A stretch of DNA of 64,000 nt from Sphingosinicella soli (GTDB lineage Bacteria; Pseudomonadota; Alphaproteobacteria; Sphingomonadales; Sphingomonadaceae). Positions 26,653 to 35,223 of this stretch are shown here, one piece after another. The position numbers and the translations under genes are program-made. The notes below the pieces were generated by a model. It did not search any database and was not told the DNA's origin. It saw nothing but the letters and a program-made list of their open reading frames with translations. The DNA lies in NCBI RefSeq assembly GCF_014199685.1, contig NZ_JACHNZ010000002.1, positions 1-64,000 on the forward strand. The letters run 5' to 3'. Positions within the stretch are counted from its first letter, which is position 1; each line of letters starts with the position of its first letter.

Positions 26653-26679
26653 GCATTTTCCTTATAGGGGCTCTCGTGG

Positions 26680-27033
26680 ATGCAGGCAATGGCAAACTCC
26701 AAATCTGATACCTCATCTGCCAGCTGGACCTTTCTGACCAACCATGCCCATGTGCTGCTCTGCCTGGTCGAGCAGCCGGCGGCGAGAATGCGCGAGGTTG
26801 CAGTCCGGGTCGGGATCACCGAGCGCGCCGTGCAGCGCATCGTCGCCGAATTGGAGGAGGCAGGGTATCTCAGCCGCATGCGTGAAGGTCGCGCCAATCG
26901 CTACCTCGTCCATGAGGATTTGTTCCTCCGCCATCCGGTCGAAAGCCATTGCACAATCGCCGAACTGATCGGGATGGTGAGCGGAAGACGAGCGCACGCC
27001 CAACGCTCCCGCAAAGGCGCTCGCCGCGCATGA
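26680..27033 (+). CDS. Winged-helix transcriptional regulator (MarR/ArsR-like fold)
   Basis: A 117-residue DNA-binding protein. The region ARMREVAVRVGITERAVQRI (about residues 36-55) followed by LEEAGYLSRMREGRANRYLV (wing) is a typical winged helix. The C-terminal part has PVESHCTIAELIGMVSG. The ATG at 26680 follows AGGGG with 9-nt spacing. It is divergent from the hypothetical/SbtA/SbtB genes and convergent with the NhaR-like gene, so it may regulate the bicarbonate uptake operon. The effector is unknown; the single cysteine is not enough to propose a metal site. Confidence 0.75.
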   Translation: MQAMANSKSDTSSASWTFLTNHAHVLLCLVEQPAARMREVAVRVGITERAVQRIVAELEEAGYLSRMREGRANRYLVHEDLFLRHPVESHCTIAELIGMVSGRRAHAQRSRKGARRA

Positions 27034-27099
27034 CGGCATCTATCTTTGTCTTCGTCGTGAACGATTGCGGCGAACGATCCGCTTAAGACGAGACAGAGG

Positions 27100-28005
27100 C
27101 TAGCGCTTGTCGTCGACGAACAGGTCCGTCTTCGCTGCTTCGCTGATCGCCACGACTGCCGGATGGGTCAGTTTGCGTTCGACGGAGATGGCGTAGTATT
27201 TTGCTGCGACGCTGTCGGCGCGGCCGATGATATCAGCTTCATATTGGCTGCGGATCTCGTCGGCCAGTACTGTTGGTGCAGGGAAAATGCCAGCACCCGC
27301 CTTACCGAAGGCCTTCATCAATGCGGTGTCGTCGAACTCGCCGACAATGAGCGGTTCGATCTGATGTTCACTAAACCACCGCGTGAGCGCGCCCCTCATT
27401 GTTGCGCCATCGCTCGGGATCAGCACGGGTGCGCCGTCCAGGGATTGCGGAAAGCCCTCCTGATAGCGTTCGGCAAGTGCACGCACGGCATAGAAGGCGA
27501 TTGGTGTGCGCCCGAGAGCGTGGCTGTAGCCTTTCACCCCTAGTTCGGAGGGCAGTGGCCGGTCGGCGATCACGAGATCCATCTTGTGGATGGCGAGCTC
27601 CGCGAATAACCGATCCAGCTTGTCTTCCCGGCAGATCAGCCGCACGCGCCCGGCACTACTCAGTGCCGGAGCCAGCAGGCGATAGGCGATCGACTTGGGA
27701 ACGACATCGGCCACCCCGACCCGGAACAGCATGTCGGTGCGGCCGGGGCGGTTGCGCACCGTCTCCTCCAGCTCTCTTCCGATCTGGAAGATATCGTCAG
27801 CGTAGGAAAGGGTCAGCTGTCCCGCTGCGGTCAGCTCCAGCCGGCGCCCGACGCGGCGGAACAGCTCGGTTCCGAGCGCTTCCTCCAGCGTGCCGATCTG
27901 GGTGCTGATGGTCTGCGGCGCGAGACGCAACTGCTCGGCGGCTCGCGCAATGCTGCCTGCCTTCGCGACCCTCCAGAAATAATGCAGCTGCTTGTAGTTC
28001 AACAC
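27100..28005 (-). CDS. LysR-family regulator, NhaR-like
   Basis: A 301-residue LysR protein of the NhaR subgroup. It starts MLNYKQLHYFWRVAKAGSIA, with an HTH around LRLAPQTISTQIGTLEEALG and an effector domain including VGVADVVPKSIAYRLLAPAL and FPQSLDGAPVLIPSDGATMR. NhaR responds to Na+/alkaline stress in enterobacteria. It is divergent from the ribosome hibernation gene across 114 bp containing a 42-bp element repeated at 31194-31236. It is likely the regulator of the stress genes to its right. A decayed copy of its 5' end is found at about 31046-31190. Confidence 0.9.
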   Translation of the reverse strand: MLNYKQLHYFWRVAKAGSIARAAEQLRLAPQTISTQIGTLEEALGTELFRRVGRRLELTAAGQLTLSYADDIFQIGRELEETVRNRPGRTDMLFRVGVADVVPKSIAYRLLAPALSSAGRVRLICREDKLDRLFAELAIHKMDLVIADRPLPSELGVKGYSHALGRTPIAFYAVRALAERYQEGFPQSLDGAPVLIPSDGATMRGALTRWFSEHQIEPLIVGEFDDTALMKAFGKAGAGIFPAPTVLADEIRSQYEADIIGRADSVAAKYYAISVERKLTHPAVVAISEAAKTDLFVDDKR

Positions 28006-28028
28006 AGCTTGCCATCCTTCTCACAGAA

Positions 28029-28070
28029 TTTTTCGAACAAAGCATGCTGATTATTCTGCTTTTTTTGATG
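28029..28070. promoter_or_regulatory. Control element of the nhaR-hpf divergent region (copy 1)
   Basis: A 42-bp stretch with a T-run, CGAACAAAGCA, a central ATTATTCTGC and a second T-run ending in TTGA. It matches the stretch at 31194-31236 at roughly four positions in five, while flanking sequence has diverged more. Preservation in a decayed duplicate marks it as the probable LysR binding site and/or hpf promoter. Confidence 0.5.
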
Positions 28071-28119
28071 TGTGAGCAAGCCCATATTCCGCAAGTGCGT
28101 CGAAACTCGAGGAGCATTG

Positions 28120-28431
28120 ATGAAGATCGCGATTCAGACGCGTGACGCCGAACTCACCGACGACCTGCGCGAGCACTTGGAGCAGAGGTTGGCGTTCGCC
28201 TTGTCCCGATGTCAGAACCGCATTCGCGGCGTCGTTGTTGGCCTGTCGGATATCAACGGATCGAAAGGCGGCATAGACAAACGCTGCCATCTGCGCATTC
28301 GGCTGAACGGGTTGTCCGACATCGCCGTCGAGGAAACCGAGGCGGACTTTGACGTCGCGGCCAATCACGCTGCAGACCGGGCCAAGCGAACACTGGCCCG
28401 CCGCCCACGGTATGCGCGCGACATACCTTAG
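28120..28431 (+). CDS. HPF/RaiA-family ribosome hibernation factor (short form)
   Basis: A 103-residue protein with the S30AE/HPF fold: MKIAIQTRDAELTDDLREH, LSRCQNRIRGVVVGLSDING and KRCHLRIRLNGLSDIAVEET. Members bind the decoding centre and inactivate or dimerise ribosomes in stationary phase. It has only the N-terminal domain, without the dimerising tail of long HPFs. The start ATG at 28120 follows GAGGAG; upstream in-frame codons lie in the control region. First gene of a run of stress genes on the plus strand. Confidence 0.85.
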   Translation: MKIAIQTRDAELTDDLREHLEQRLAFALSRCQNRIRGVVVGLSDINGSKGGIDKRCHLRIRLNGLSDIAVEETEADFDVAANHAADRAKRTLARRPRYARDIP

Positions 28432-28524
28432 CTGGACGCGCTCCGTGAGGTCGTGACGCGTCCACCGACGCGAGCGGCACTGATGCGGCGGACGCCGCGT
28501 TTGGACAACCAACTGGAGAAGGCT

Positions 28525-28710
28525 ATGAGTATGAGTGCTTTGATATACAAACTGACAGTCGTCCACGGCAAGCTCGATGATGCAATTCGACACGAGCACA
28601 AGCGGCGTTTTCCCGACGGCATCAGACTGCTCCGGCTGAAAAAGCTCAGACTCGCGGTGAAAGATCGCCTGCAGTTGCTGGTCCGTTTCGGTCGGCAGGA
28701 GAGGGTTTGA
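28525..28710 (+). CDS. YdcH/DUF465-family small protein
   Basis: A 61-residue, Arg/Lys-rich helical protein (LIYKLTVVHGKLDDAIRHEH, RRFPDGIRLLRLKKLRLAVK) matching the DUF465/YdcH family, which forms short antiparallel helical hairpins of unknown role. The ATG at 28525 follows GGAGAAGG. It sits 3 bp before the zinc-ribbon gene and about 90 bp after hpf, so it is part of the same transcription unit. Confidence 0.75.
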   Translation: MSMSALIYKLTVVHGKLDDAIRHEHKRRFPDGIRLLRLKKLRLAVKDRLQLLVRFGRQERV

Positions 28711-28713
28711 GCC

Positions 28714-29010
28714 ATGCGAACCGAAGAAGCTGTCGCAGCCATGCCTTGTCCGATCTGCCGGACCGGGCTGGTATTGTCCGACCGACAAGGTGTCGAGATC
28801 GACTATTGCCCGACCTGTCGCGGAGTGTGGCTTGACCGGGGCGAGCTCGACAAGATCATTGCTCGCAACACCGAAGATGCGTCGTCTGCAGCCCGCACGA
28901 CCGGGTCGCGCGAACGTCGAGAGCCAAGGCACTACGACGATGACGATGATCATCGCGGCTACGGCCACAAGAAGCCGAAGAGGTCCTTCTTGTCCGACCT
29001 TTTCGACTGA
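28714..29010 (+). CDS. TFIIB-type zinc-ribbon protein
   Basis: A 98-residue protein with two CxxC knuckles, MPCPICRTGLVLSDR and IDYCPTCRGVWLDRGELDKI, the signature of the zf-TFIIB family. A charged, His/Asp-rich linker (HYDDDDDHRGYGH) and KKPKRSFLSDLFD follow. The function of the family is not established; nucleic-acid or protein binding is assumed. It overlaps nothing but is only 3 bp from the DUF465 gene. The 190 bp after it, before htpX, hold no convincing gene. Confidence 0.85.
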   Translation: MRTEEAVAAMPCPICRTGLVLSDRQGVEIDYCPTCRGVWLDRGELDKIIARNTEDASSAARTTGSRERREPRHYDDDDDHRGYGHKKPKRSFLSDLFD

Positions 29011-29201
29011 AGAAAGGCGCCGTATGCGCCACGCGATGGCCGGACTTCGTCGTAGAAAGATGGCCGGACGGCGACGGCAGAGGTGGAGCATCATCGCTTC
29101 AGGCCCAGCGGCGAGTCGATTGATCTCTCGCCGCTGCGCCAAGCGGGGCGCGTGGGGCTACGAAGATTCTGGCCGAGTGGGCATTTCGTGAGGAGCGCCG
29201 G

Positions 29202-30119
29202 GTGAAACGCACAGCGCTATTCCTAGCAACCAATTTGGCGGTTGTGCTTGTACTGTCGGTCACCCTGCGCTTGCTGGGGGTCGAACCCTACCTCAATGAA
29301 CAGGGCCTCAATCTCAACGCCTTGCTCATCTTCGCGGCCGTCTTCGGCTTCGGCGGCGCCTTCATTTCCCTCGCCCTCTCGAAATGGACCGCCAAGAGGG
29401 CGGTCGGCGCCCAAGTCATCGCCCAGCCCAGCACACCGACGGAACAATGGCTGGTGCAAACCGTGGCCCGCCAGGCCCAGGCCGCCGGCATCAAGATGCC
29501 CGAGGTTGCGGTCTACGATTCGCCAGAGGTCAACGCCTTCGCTACCGGCATGAGCAAGAACTCCTCGCTCATCGCCGTGTCCACCGGGCTGCTGCAGCGG
29601 ATGAGCCGGGAAGAAGCCGAGGCGGTGCTGGGGCACGAAGTGTCGCACGCCGCCAACGGCGACATGGTGACGATGGCGCTGATCCAGGGCGTGGTGAACA
29701 CCTTCGTCATGTTCCTGTCCCGAGTGATCGGACATGCCGTCGACCGGGTAGTGTTCAGAACCCAGAACGGTCACGGTCCCGCTTTCTTCGTCACCATGAT
29801 TGTCGCCGAAGTACTGCTTGGCGTCCTCGCATCGATCATCGTCATGTGGTTCTCGCGCCACCGGGAATTCCGCGCCGACCAGGGCGGCGCCGAGCTCGCC
29901 GGCCGACCGCACATGATCGCCGCCCTCCGCCGCCTGGCCGCGCTGCACCCGGCACCGCTTCCCGACAGAATGGCAGCCTTCGGCATCGCAGGCGGCGTAG
30001 GCAGCGGGTTGAAGCGCCTGTTCATGACCCACCCGCCATTGGAAGAGCGGATCGCGGCGCTGCAAAACGCAAACAAGGATCCGCATGACGCGGTCTATCG
30101 GAAGCGCCAGATCAATTGA
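29202..30119 (+). CDS. htpX: HtpX-family membrane zinc metalloprotease
   Basis: Inner-membrane M48 peptidase of 305 residues that degrades damaged membrane proteins. It has two N-terminal spans (about residues 5-25 and 40-60), the zinc motif HEVSH at residues 145-149, the later glutamate ligand in [17 protein letters not shown], and two more spans between. It ends with a soluble region carrying [13 protein letters not shown]. The GTG start at 29202 follows GAGGAGCG. On chromosomes htpX is a heat-shock gene; here it is embedded in the HPF/Usp stress block. Confidence 0.93.
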   Translation: MKRTALFLATNLAVVLVLSVTLRLLGVEPYLNEQGLNLNALLIFAAVFGFGGAFISLALSKWTAKRAVGAQVIAQPSTPTEQWLVQTVARQAQAAGIKMPEVAVYDSPEVNAFATGMSKNSSLIAVSTGLLQRMSREEAEAVLGHEVSHAANGDMVTMALIQGVVNTFVMFLSRVIGHAVDRVVFRTQNGHGPAFFVTMIVAEVLLGVLASIIVMWFSRHREFRADQGGAELAGRPHMIAALRRLAALHPAPLPDRMAAFGIAGGVGSGLKRLFMTHPPLEERIAALQNANKDPHDAVYRKRQIN

Positions 30120-30130
30120 GGAGTAAGAGA

Positions 30131-30979
30131 ATGGCTTTCAAGGATGTCCTGCTCCAGTTGAGCAGCTATCCCGAACCGACCCCTGCTGCGGCGATCGAGC
30201 AAGGGGTCGGTTTCGCTGAGACGTTGGGGGCGCACATCTCGGCCCTGACTTTCAAAATAGAGATCCCGAGCACCAGCAACGTGCTCGCGAATGCGCTGCT
30301 CGACATTCCGGCGATGGTCGCGTCCGAACGGCAAAGGAGTGCGGCGAGCGCGCAGAAACTCATCAGTGTTTTCGAAGCCACGGCGACGAAGCGTGGCGTT
30401 CCGCACCAACAGACCGTAGAGTCGTGCTCGACTTCGCAGCTGGCAGCCCTCGTGACCGAGCACGCCAGGATGCACGATATCACAATGATCCCGGTAGGTG
30501 AGGAGGTCGGGCTTCAGCAGTATGTCGCGGAGACCGTGATATTTGGCTCCGGGCGACCGACGATTGTCTTACCCGGGGCGCCGAAACGCAGCAATCCTTT
30601 GTCTCTCAACGTCATTGGCGTGGCTTGGGACTTCAGCCGGCCGGCTGCCCGGGCCGTGGCGGATGCGCTGCCGATCCTGGAGCGCGCGAAAACGGTACGG
30701 GTGGTGACGATCACACAGGAGAAGACGATCGAGACGAGGCGCTCGGCCGCTGATCTGGCGAAGCATCTTGCATTTCGTGGCATCGAAGCGGTCCTTGAGG
30801 AGGAAGACGCCGCCGGACGGACAATCGGGCAGGCTCTCGAAGATTATGTGAGCGCCCGCGAAATCGAACTCCTCGTCATGGGAGCCTATGGGCACTCCCG
30901 GCTGCGCGACTTCATCTTGGGTGGCGCGACGAAGACCATCATCGCCCACCCGCCGTCGCCGGTGCTCCTGTCGCACTGA
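30131..30979 (+). CDS. Universal stress protein (Usp), copy 1
   Basis: A 282-residue protein whose C-terminal half is a UspA domain with the ATP-binding loop MGAYGHSRLRDFILGG. The N-terminal half is a second, degenerate Usp-like domain (FKDVLLQLSSYPEPTPAAAI, later GRPTIVLPGAPKR). The start ATG at 30131 follows GAGGAG and is 11 bp after htpX. It is a clear paralogue of the protein at 31612-32460: same length, most motifs identical. Confidence 0.88.
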   Translation: MAFKDVLLQLSSYPEPTPAAAIEQGVGFAETLGAHISALTFKIEIPSTSNVLANALLDIPAMVASERQRSAASAQKLISVFEATATKRGVPHQQTVESCSTSQLAALVTEHARMHDITMIPVGEEVGLQQYVAETVIFGSGRPTIVLPGAPKRSNPLSLNVIGVAWDFSRPAARAVADALPILERAKTVRVVTITQEKTIETRRSAADLAKHLAFRGIEAVLEEEDAAGRTIGQALEDYVSAREIELLVMGAYGHSRLRDFILGGATKTIIAHPPSPVLLSH

Positions 30980-31045
30980 GGTGTTGCATCCACCGCTGCG
31001 CGACGGTCGAAAACGCGCACGTAAACGCGAAAAATCGTCAACAGC

Positions 31046-31190
31046 TATAGGCTGGTCGAGGAGACTTGGCTGCGAGGACTTCCTTGAGCGTTCCGTTTTG
31101 GGCGCTGATGGTGTGCGGGCGCGAGGCGCCGCGCTCGATGCTGGTTCTTGACCGTCCAGAGCAGTGTGGCTGCTTGTTCTCCGATCCGCA
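31046..31190 (-). pseudogene. Decayed 5' fragment of an NhaR-like LysR gene
   Basis: Read on the minus strand this stretch aligns with the beginning of the NhaR-like gene at 27100-28005: an ACAAGCAGC near the start and then codons giving SRPHTISAQNGTLKEVLA where the intact gene has LAPQTISTQIGTLEEALG. There is a gap of about a dozen bases, no start, and the rest of the gene is gone. With the next two entries it forms a decayed second copy of the divergent nhaR-hpf control region. Confidence 0.55.
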
Positions 31191-31193
31191 GTT

Positions 31194-31236
31194 TTTTTCG
31201 ATCAAAGCACCGCTATTAATCTGCTTTTTTTGACGA
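31194..31236. promoter_or_regulatory. Control element of the nhaR-hpf region (copy 2)
   Basis: Near-repeat of 28029-28070: T-run, CGATCAAAGCA, then TTAATCTGC and a second T-run. It is better preserved than the coding remnants on either side, which suggests it still serves as the promoter for the second usp gene. Confidence 0.5.
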
Positions 31237-31289
31237 TCAATCAAGTCCACACTCCGCACGTGCATAGAGTCCGGGTGGATGGAGGATTG

Positions 31290-31445
31290 ATGATCGTTAT
31301 TCAGACGCCCGACAGGGACCGACCGATGATGCTCGCGCGCCAACTGCATCACGGCGATCGGCAAGACGGTCGTCTTGAAACTGGCAGATCAGCTTCCCGA
31401 CCGCGGCATCGTTGGTCAGATCGCGTCGGAACCTTCGGCCATTGA
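31290..31445 (+). pseudogene. Remnant of a second hpf-like gene
   Basis: Behind GGAGG an ATG opens MIVIQTPDRDR, corresponding to MKIAIQTRDAE of the intact hpf gene. The resemblance is then lost and the frame ends at 31445. A different frame from about 31375 stays open into the usp gene but has no recognisable domain. The whole 30980-31611 gap therefore consists of a decayed nhaR/hpf copy. Confidence 0.45.
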
Positions 31446-31611
31446 AATCGAGCGCAGCGGCTTCCTTCCCCGATGCCACCAGGCGGCTCTGCGCTTGGCA
31501 AAGGTACAGGCAAACGCACGGAAGGAGCAGACGCCGTGCGGACTGACGGACAACGACGGCACGAGGGCGATGCCGTCCCGAACCATCCGGACCCAACTGG
31601 GATTTGAGAGA

Positions 31612-32460
31612 ATGGCATTCAACGACGCCCTGCTTCACGTGAGCAGCTATCCCGATCCGACCCCGGTTGCGGCCGTCGAACAAGCGATCGACTTCGCTGC
31701 GGCGTTAGGCGCGGGCATCTCGGCGCTGACTTTCAAAGTCGAGATCCCGCTAACCAGCAACATAGTTGCGGACAGGTTGCTCGACATCCCGGGCATGATT
31801 GCGGCGGCGCGGCGGAGGAGCGCGGCGCATGCCCAGAATCTGATCGGTGCGTTCGAAAGCATGGCGACGAAGCGTGGCGTCACACACCGGCAGATCATTG
31901 TGTCATGCACCACCCTACACCTCCCGGACATCGTGACGGAACGCGCCAGGATGCACGATGTCACGATGGTCCCGATCGGCAGGCACGCGGACCTACAGCA
32001 ACAAGTCGCCGAGTGCGTGATACTCGGCTCGGGGCGACCGACGATTGTCTTCCCGGAAACGCCAAAAAACAGCAGTTCTTTTTCCCTCGATGTCGTTGGA
32101 GTGGCTTGGGACTTCAGCCGGTCCGCGGCGCGAGCCGTGGCGGATGCTGTCCCGCTCCTTCAGCGCGCCAAAACCGTGCGGGTGGTGACGATCACACAGA
32201 AGAAGCTGCCCCATACGAGAAGCTCGGGAGGGGAACTCGCGGAGCATCTCGCCTGTCATGGCATCGAGGCTGTCCTTGAAGAGGAAGACGCCGCCGGCCG
32301 GACGATCGGCCAGGCTCTCGAAGAGTATGCAACCGCGCACGCCCTAGACCTGCTCGTAATGGGGGCCTACGGGCACTCCCGCTTGCGCGACTTCATCCTG
32401 GGTGGCGCGACGAGGTCCATCGTCGCCAACCCACCGCTGCCAGTGCTCCTCTCACATTGA
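31612..32460 (+). CDS. Universal stress protein (Usp), copy 2
   Basis: A 282-residue paralogue of the protein at 30131-30979. It starts MAFNDALLHVSSYPDPTP, contains GVAWDFSRSAARAVADAVPL and EEEDAAGRTIGQALEEY, and ends with the nucleotide loop MGAYGHSRLRDFILGG and PPLPVLLSH. The ATG at 31612 follows GAGAGA; the open frame extends upstream to 31375 through the decayed hpf copy, which I did not include. It is preceded by its own copy of the nhaR-type control element. The duplication is old enough for the amino-acid sequences to have drifted clearly. Confidence 0.88.
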   Translation: MAFNDALLHVSSYPDPTPVAAVEQAIDFAAALGAGISALTFKVEIPLTSNIVADRLLDIPGMIAAARRRSAAHAQNLIGAFESMATKRGVTHRQIIVSCTTLHLPDIVTERARMHDVTMVPIGRHADLQQQVAECVILGSGRPTIVFPETPKNSSSFSLDVVGVAWDFSRSAARAVADAVPLLQRAKTVRVVTITQKKLPHTRSSGGELAEHLACHGIEAVLEEEDAAGRTIGQALEEYATAHALDLLVMGAYGHSRLRDFILGGATRSIVANPPLPVLLSH

Positions 32461-32667
32461 GATGGCGCATCCACGTCAGCGCACCGGCGAGCACGATGAC
32501 GACAGCGCCAGCAAAAGCCATTGGCGCAATCGCAATTGGGGCCGCTCGCCACCGTCTCAAGCGCTCCTAAAAGGCCCGGGGCCCGTTGGCGGTCGAGCAG
32601 AAGCGCAATGGGCAGCCCGAAACCCATTCAACGGGTGCTCCGAACACCCGAAAAGTAAGGACTACAC

Positions 32668-33732
32668 ATGGAACTGCTTGCCGATTTCCTGACCAGCGAT
32701 TTCCTCGGCAAAGCCACCTGGCTCTGGCTCATGTTCCTCGTCGTGGTCGGGACGCTGCTCGCCTTCGACCTCGGCGTTCTCCACAAGGAGGACAAGGAAC
32801 TCGGTGTCGGCGAAAGCTTGATCTTGTCCGCGTTCTACATCGCGGTCGCGGTGGTGTTCGGCGTCTGGATATGGTGGTCCATGGGTCCGACCTCGGGCAT
32901 GGAGTACTTCACGGGCTACACCCTGGAGAAGGCGCTTTCCATCGACAATGTCTTCGTCATCTCGCTCATCTTCGGCTACTTCGCCATCCCCGCCAAATAC
33001 CAGTACCGGGCGCTGCTCTGGGGCATTCTCGCGGTGCTGGTCCTGCGCGGTCTCATGATCGGGCTCGGCGCAGCGCTCGTGCAGCAGTACGAGTGGGTGC
33101 TTTACATCTTCGGTGTCTTCCTGATCGCCACGGGGATCAAGATCCTCGTCGTCGGCGAGGGCGAGAAGGACGTGTCGAAGAACCCGATCGTGCGCTTCCT
33201 GTCCAAGCGCATGCGGGTGACGGACGAGTTGCACGGTTCGCATTTCTTCGTCCGCAAACCAGACCCGAAGACAGGCAAGCTCGCGCGCTACGCGACACCC
33301 CTGTTCCTGGCGCTGGTCATGATCAACATCGCCGATCTGGTCTTCGCGGTCGACTCGGTGCCGGCGATCTTCGCCATCACGACCGACACCTACATCGTGT
33401 ACACGGCCAACATCATGGCGATCCTGGGCCTTCGCGCGCTCTACTTCGCCCTCGCCGCCATGGTTCACCGATTTGAGTACTTGAAGTACGCGCTCGCCAT
33501 CGTGCTCGTCTTCATCGGAGCCAAGATTTTCTGGAACCAGATCGTCGGCAAACTCGACCCGGCGATCTCGCTTGGCGTAACCCTGTCCCTCATCGCAGGC
33601 GGTGTGCTGTTCTCGCTCTGGAAGACACGTGCGGCCGCGCACGACGAAACTCATGGTCGCGGCCGAACGGATTTGCCTCCGCCTTTCGTCGAAAAGCATT
33701 CCCACGCCCGTTCTGCCGGTGATGATCGATGA
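32668..33732 (+). CDS. TerC-family integral membrane protein
   Basis: A 354-residue membrane protein with about eight or nine spans and the TerC core: [12 protein letters not shown], then [20 protein letters not shown] and [20 protein letters not shown] with the conserved acidic residues. Members are linked to tellurite resistance and to manganese export and metalation of exported proteins. The 32461-32667 gap before it shows no clear riboswitch or promoter. It overlaps the next gene by 4 bp (ATGA). Its position after two Usp genes fits a stress or metal-handling unit. Confidence 0.92.
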   Translation: MELLADFLTSDFLGKATWLWLMFLVVVGTLLAFDLGVLHKEDKELGVGESLILSAFYIAVAVVFGVWIWWSMGPTSGMEYFTGYTLEKALSIDNVFVISLIFGYFAIPAKYQYRALLWGILAVLVLRGLMIGLGAALVQQYEWVLYIFGVFLIATGIKILVVGEGEKDVSKNPIVRFLSKRMRVTDELHGSHFFVRKPDPKTGKLARYATPLFLALVMINIADLVFAVDSVPAIFAITTDTYIVYTANIMAILGLRALYFALAAMVHRFEYLKYALAIVLVFIGAKIFWNQIVGKLDPAISLGVTLSLIAGGVLFSLWKTRAAAHDETHGRGRTDLPPPFVEKHSHARSAGDDR

Positions 33733-34073
33733 ACATCGATGCAAGAGTTCCTGCCATGAAGCATGCCACCGCTTCCTCCACCGCGCCCGCCTCGGGCATC
33801 GATGCCGATCCCCGCGACAACGTCATCGCCTATCGCAACATGCTCGCGGGTTTGTGGGCCAGCCGCCTGATGCAGATCCCGGACGATGCGATTCAGAGCT
33901 ACGTGGCGGCGGTTCACCAGGCCGACCTCGGCGAGCCGAGGTGCGACGGCGTGGTCGAGAAGCTGTTTGGCGACCTGAACCGTTGTGGGGTTTCGATCAG
34001 CCGCGAGGAAGTGCGCCGCAAGCTGTGCGAATTCCACAGTCGAGCCATCATGCAGACGCGCGAGACCGACTGA
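33729..34073 (+). CDS. ATPase inhibitor subunit zeta (DUF1476 family)
   Basis: A 114-residue protein. After a variable N-terminus the segment [20 protein letters not shown], then [20 protein letters not shown] and [14 protein letters not shown], match the four-helix DUF1476 family. In Paracoccus and relatives this family is the zeta subunit that blocks reverse rotation of the F1-ATPase. The usual inhibitory N-terminus is replaced by a less similar stretch, so activity is not certain. The start overlaps the TerC stop (ATGA), indicating translational coupling. Confidence 0.75.
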   Translation: MNIDARVPAMKHATASSTAPASGIDADPRDNVIAYRNMLAGLWASRLMQIPDDAIQSYVAAVHQADLGEPRCDGVVEKLFGDLNRCGVSISREEVRRKLCEFHSRAIMQTRETD

Positions 34074-34138
34074 ATGCTTGGGCAGTGGAGTTTGGGACAG
34101 ACGAATGGTCTGACAGGACGTGGAGCGAGGATGACGCG

Positions 34139-35206
34139 GTGGATACCATAACTTTCCGTCGACCCGATGACTGGCATGTGCACCTTCGCGATGGCGATTT
34201 GCTGCGCATGGCGCTGCCGTGGACGGCGAGCGCTTTCGGACGCGCCATCGTCATGCCGAACCTCGATCCGCCGGTGACGACGGCCGCCCAGGCGGCCGCC
34301 TATCGCGATCGGATCCGGCGCGTCTTGCCCGACGGCTCCAGGTTCGAACCGCTGATGACCTGTTTCCTCACCGAAGAGACCGATCCCGAAGACGTCGCAC
34401 AAGGCTTCGTCGAAGGGATTGTCTCGGCGGTCAAGCTGTACCCGGCGCGCAGCACCACGAACTCCGCCGCCGGCGTGACCGACATTCGCCGGGTCTACCG
34501 GGTGTTGGAAAAAATGCAGGCGATCGGCATGCCGCTCCTGATCCATGGTGAGGTAGTCGATCAGGAAACGGACATTTTCGACAGGGAGAAGGCGTTCATA
34601 GACCGGGTGCTTGTCCGACTGCGAGCCGATTTCCCCGCGCTGCGGATCGTCCTGGAGCACATTACGACCGCCGAAGCCGTGGACTACGTGCAGCACGCCG
34701 AGGGTCCCATCGGCGCCACCATCACGGCGCACCACCTCATGATCAACCGCAATGCGATGTTCGCAGGTGGCATCCGGCCGCATATGTACTGTTTGCCCGT
34801 GGCCAAGCGGGAGGGCCATCGCCTCGCATTAAGGGACGCCGCGACCTCCGGCGATCCCCGGTTCTTCCTCGGCACGGATTCGGCGCCGCACCTGATCCAG
34901 GACAAGGAATCGGCATGCGGCTGCGCCGGCATCTTCACCGCGCCCGTTGCCCTTGAACTCTACGCCCAGGTTTTCGAGGAGGAACGAGCCCTCGATAGGT
35001 TCGAGGCCTTCGCGTCACTCAACGGCGCCCGGTTTTACGGCCTGCCGCCGAACACCGAGACAGTCACGCTCGTGCAATCGCCGTGGCAACCGCCAGAATC
35101 GCTGCCGGTTGGAGACGATGATCGCGTGCGTGTGTTCCGCCCGGAGAGCGTGGCTCGTTGGCGCCTCCTCGAACCGGCAGCCTGCGAGAAATTGATCGAA
35201 GCATAA
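34139..35206 (+). CDS. pyrC: Dihydroorotase (PyrC type)
   Basis: Zinc amidohydrolase of 355 residues catalysing ring closure of carbamoyl-aspartate in pyrimidine synthesis. It has the metal motif [10 protein letters not shown] (H13, H15), the carboxylated lysine in [42 protein letters not shown] and [10 protein letters not shown]. Length and motifs match the short E. coli-type enzyme. The GTG at 34139 was chosen because it directly precedes the conserved N-terminus and follows GAGG; upstream in-frame codons overlap the preceding gene. It starts 65 bp after the zeta gene and is followed 17 bp later by ilvD. Confidence 0.92.
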   Translation: MDTITFRRPDDWHVHLRDGDLLRMALPWTASAFGRAIVMPNLDPPVTTAAQAAAYRDRIRRVLPDGSRFEPLMTCFLTEETDPEDVAQGFVEGIVSAVKLYPARSTTNSAAGVTDIRRVYRVLEKMQAIGMPLLIHGEVVDQETDIFDREKAFIDRVLVRLRADFPALRIVLEHITTAEAVDYVQHAEGPIGATITAHHLMINRNAMFAGGIRPHMYCLPVAKREGHRLALRDAATSGDPRFFLGTDSAPHLIQDKESACGCAGIFTAPVALELYAQVFEEERALDRFEAFASLNGARFYGLPPNTETVTLVQSPWQPPESLPVGDDDRVRVFRPESVARWRLLEPAACEKLIEA

Positions 35207-35223
35207 AGCGAGAGGCCGACCCC

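Noticed and set aside
29024-29191. 55-codon Arg-rich frame between the zinc-ribbon gene and htpX
   Set aside because: No ribosome-binding site of note, low-complexity composition, and other frames look equally plausible.
32461-32667. Possible riboswitch before terC
   Set aside because: terC genes are sometimes preceded by the manganese-sensing yybP-ykoY element, but its conserved helices could not be found here.
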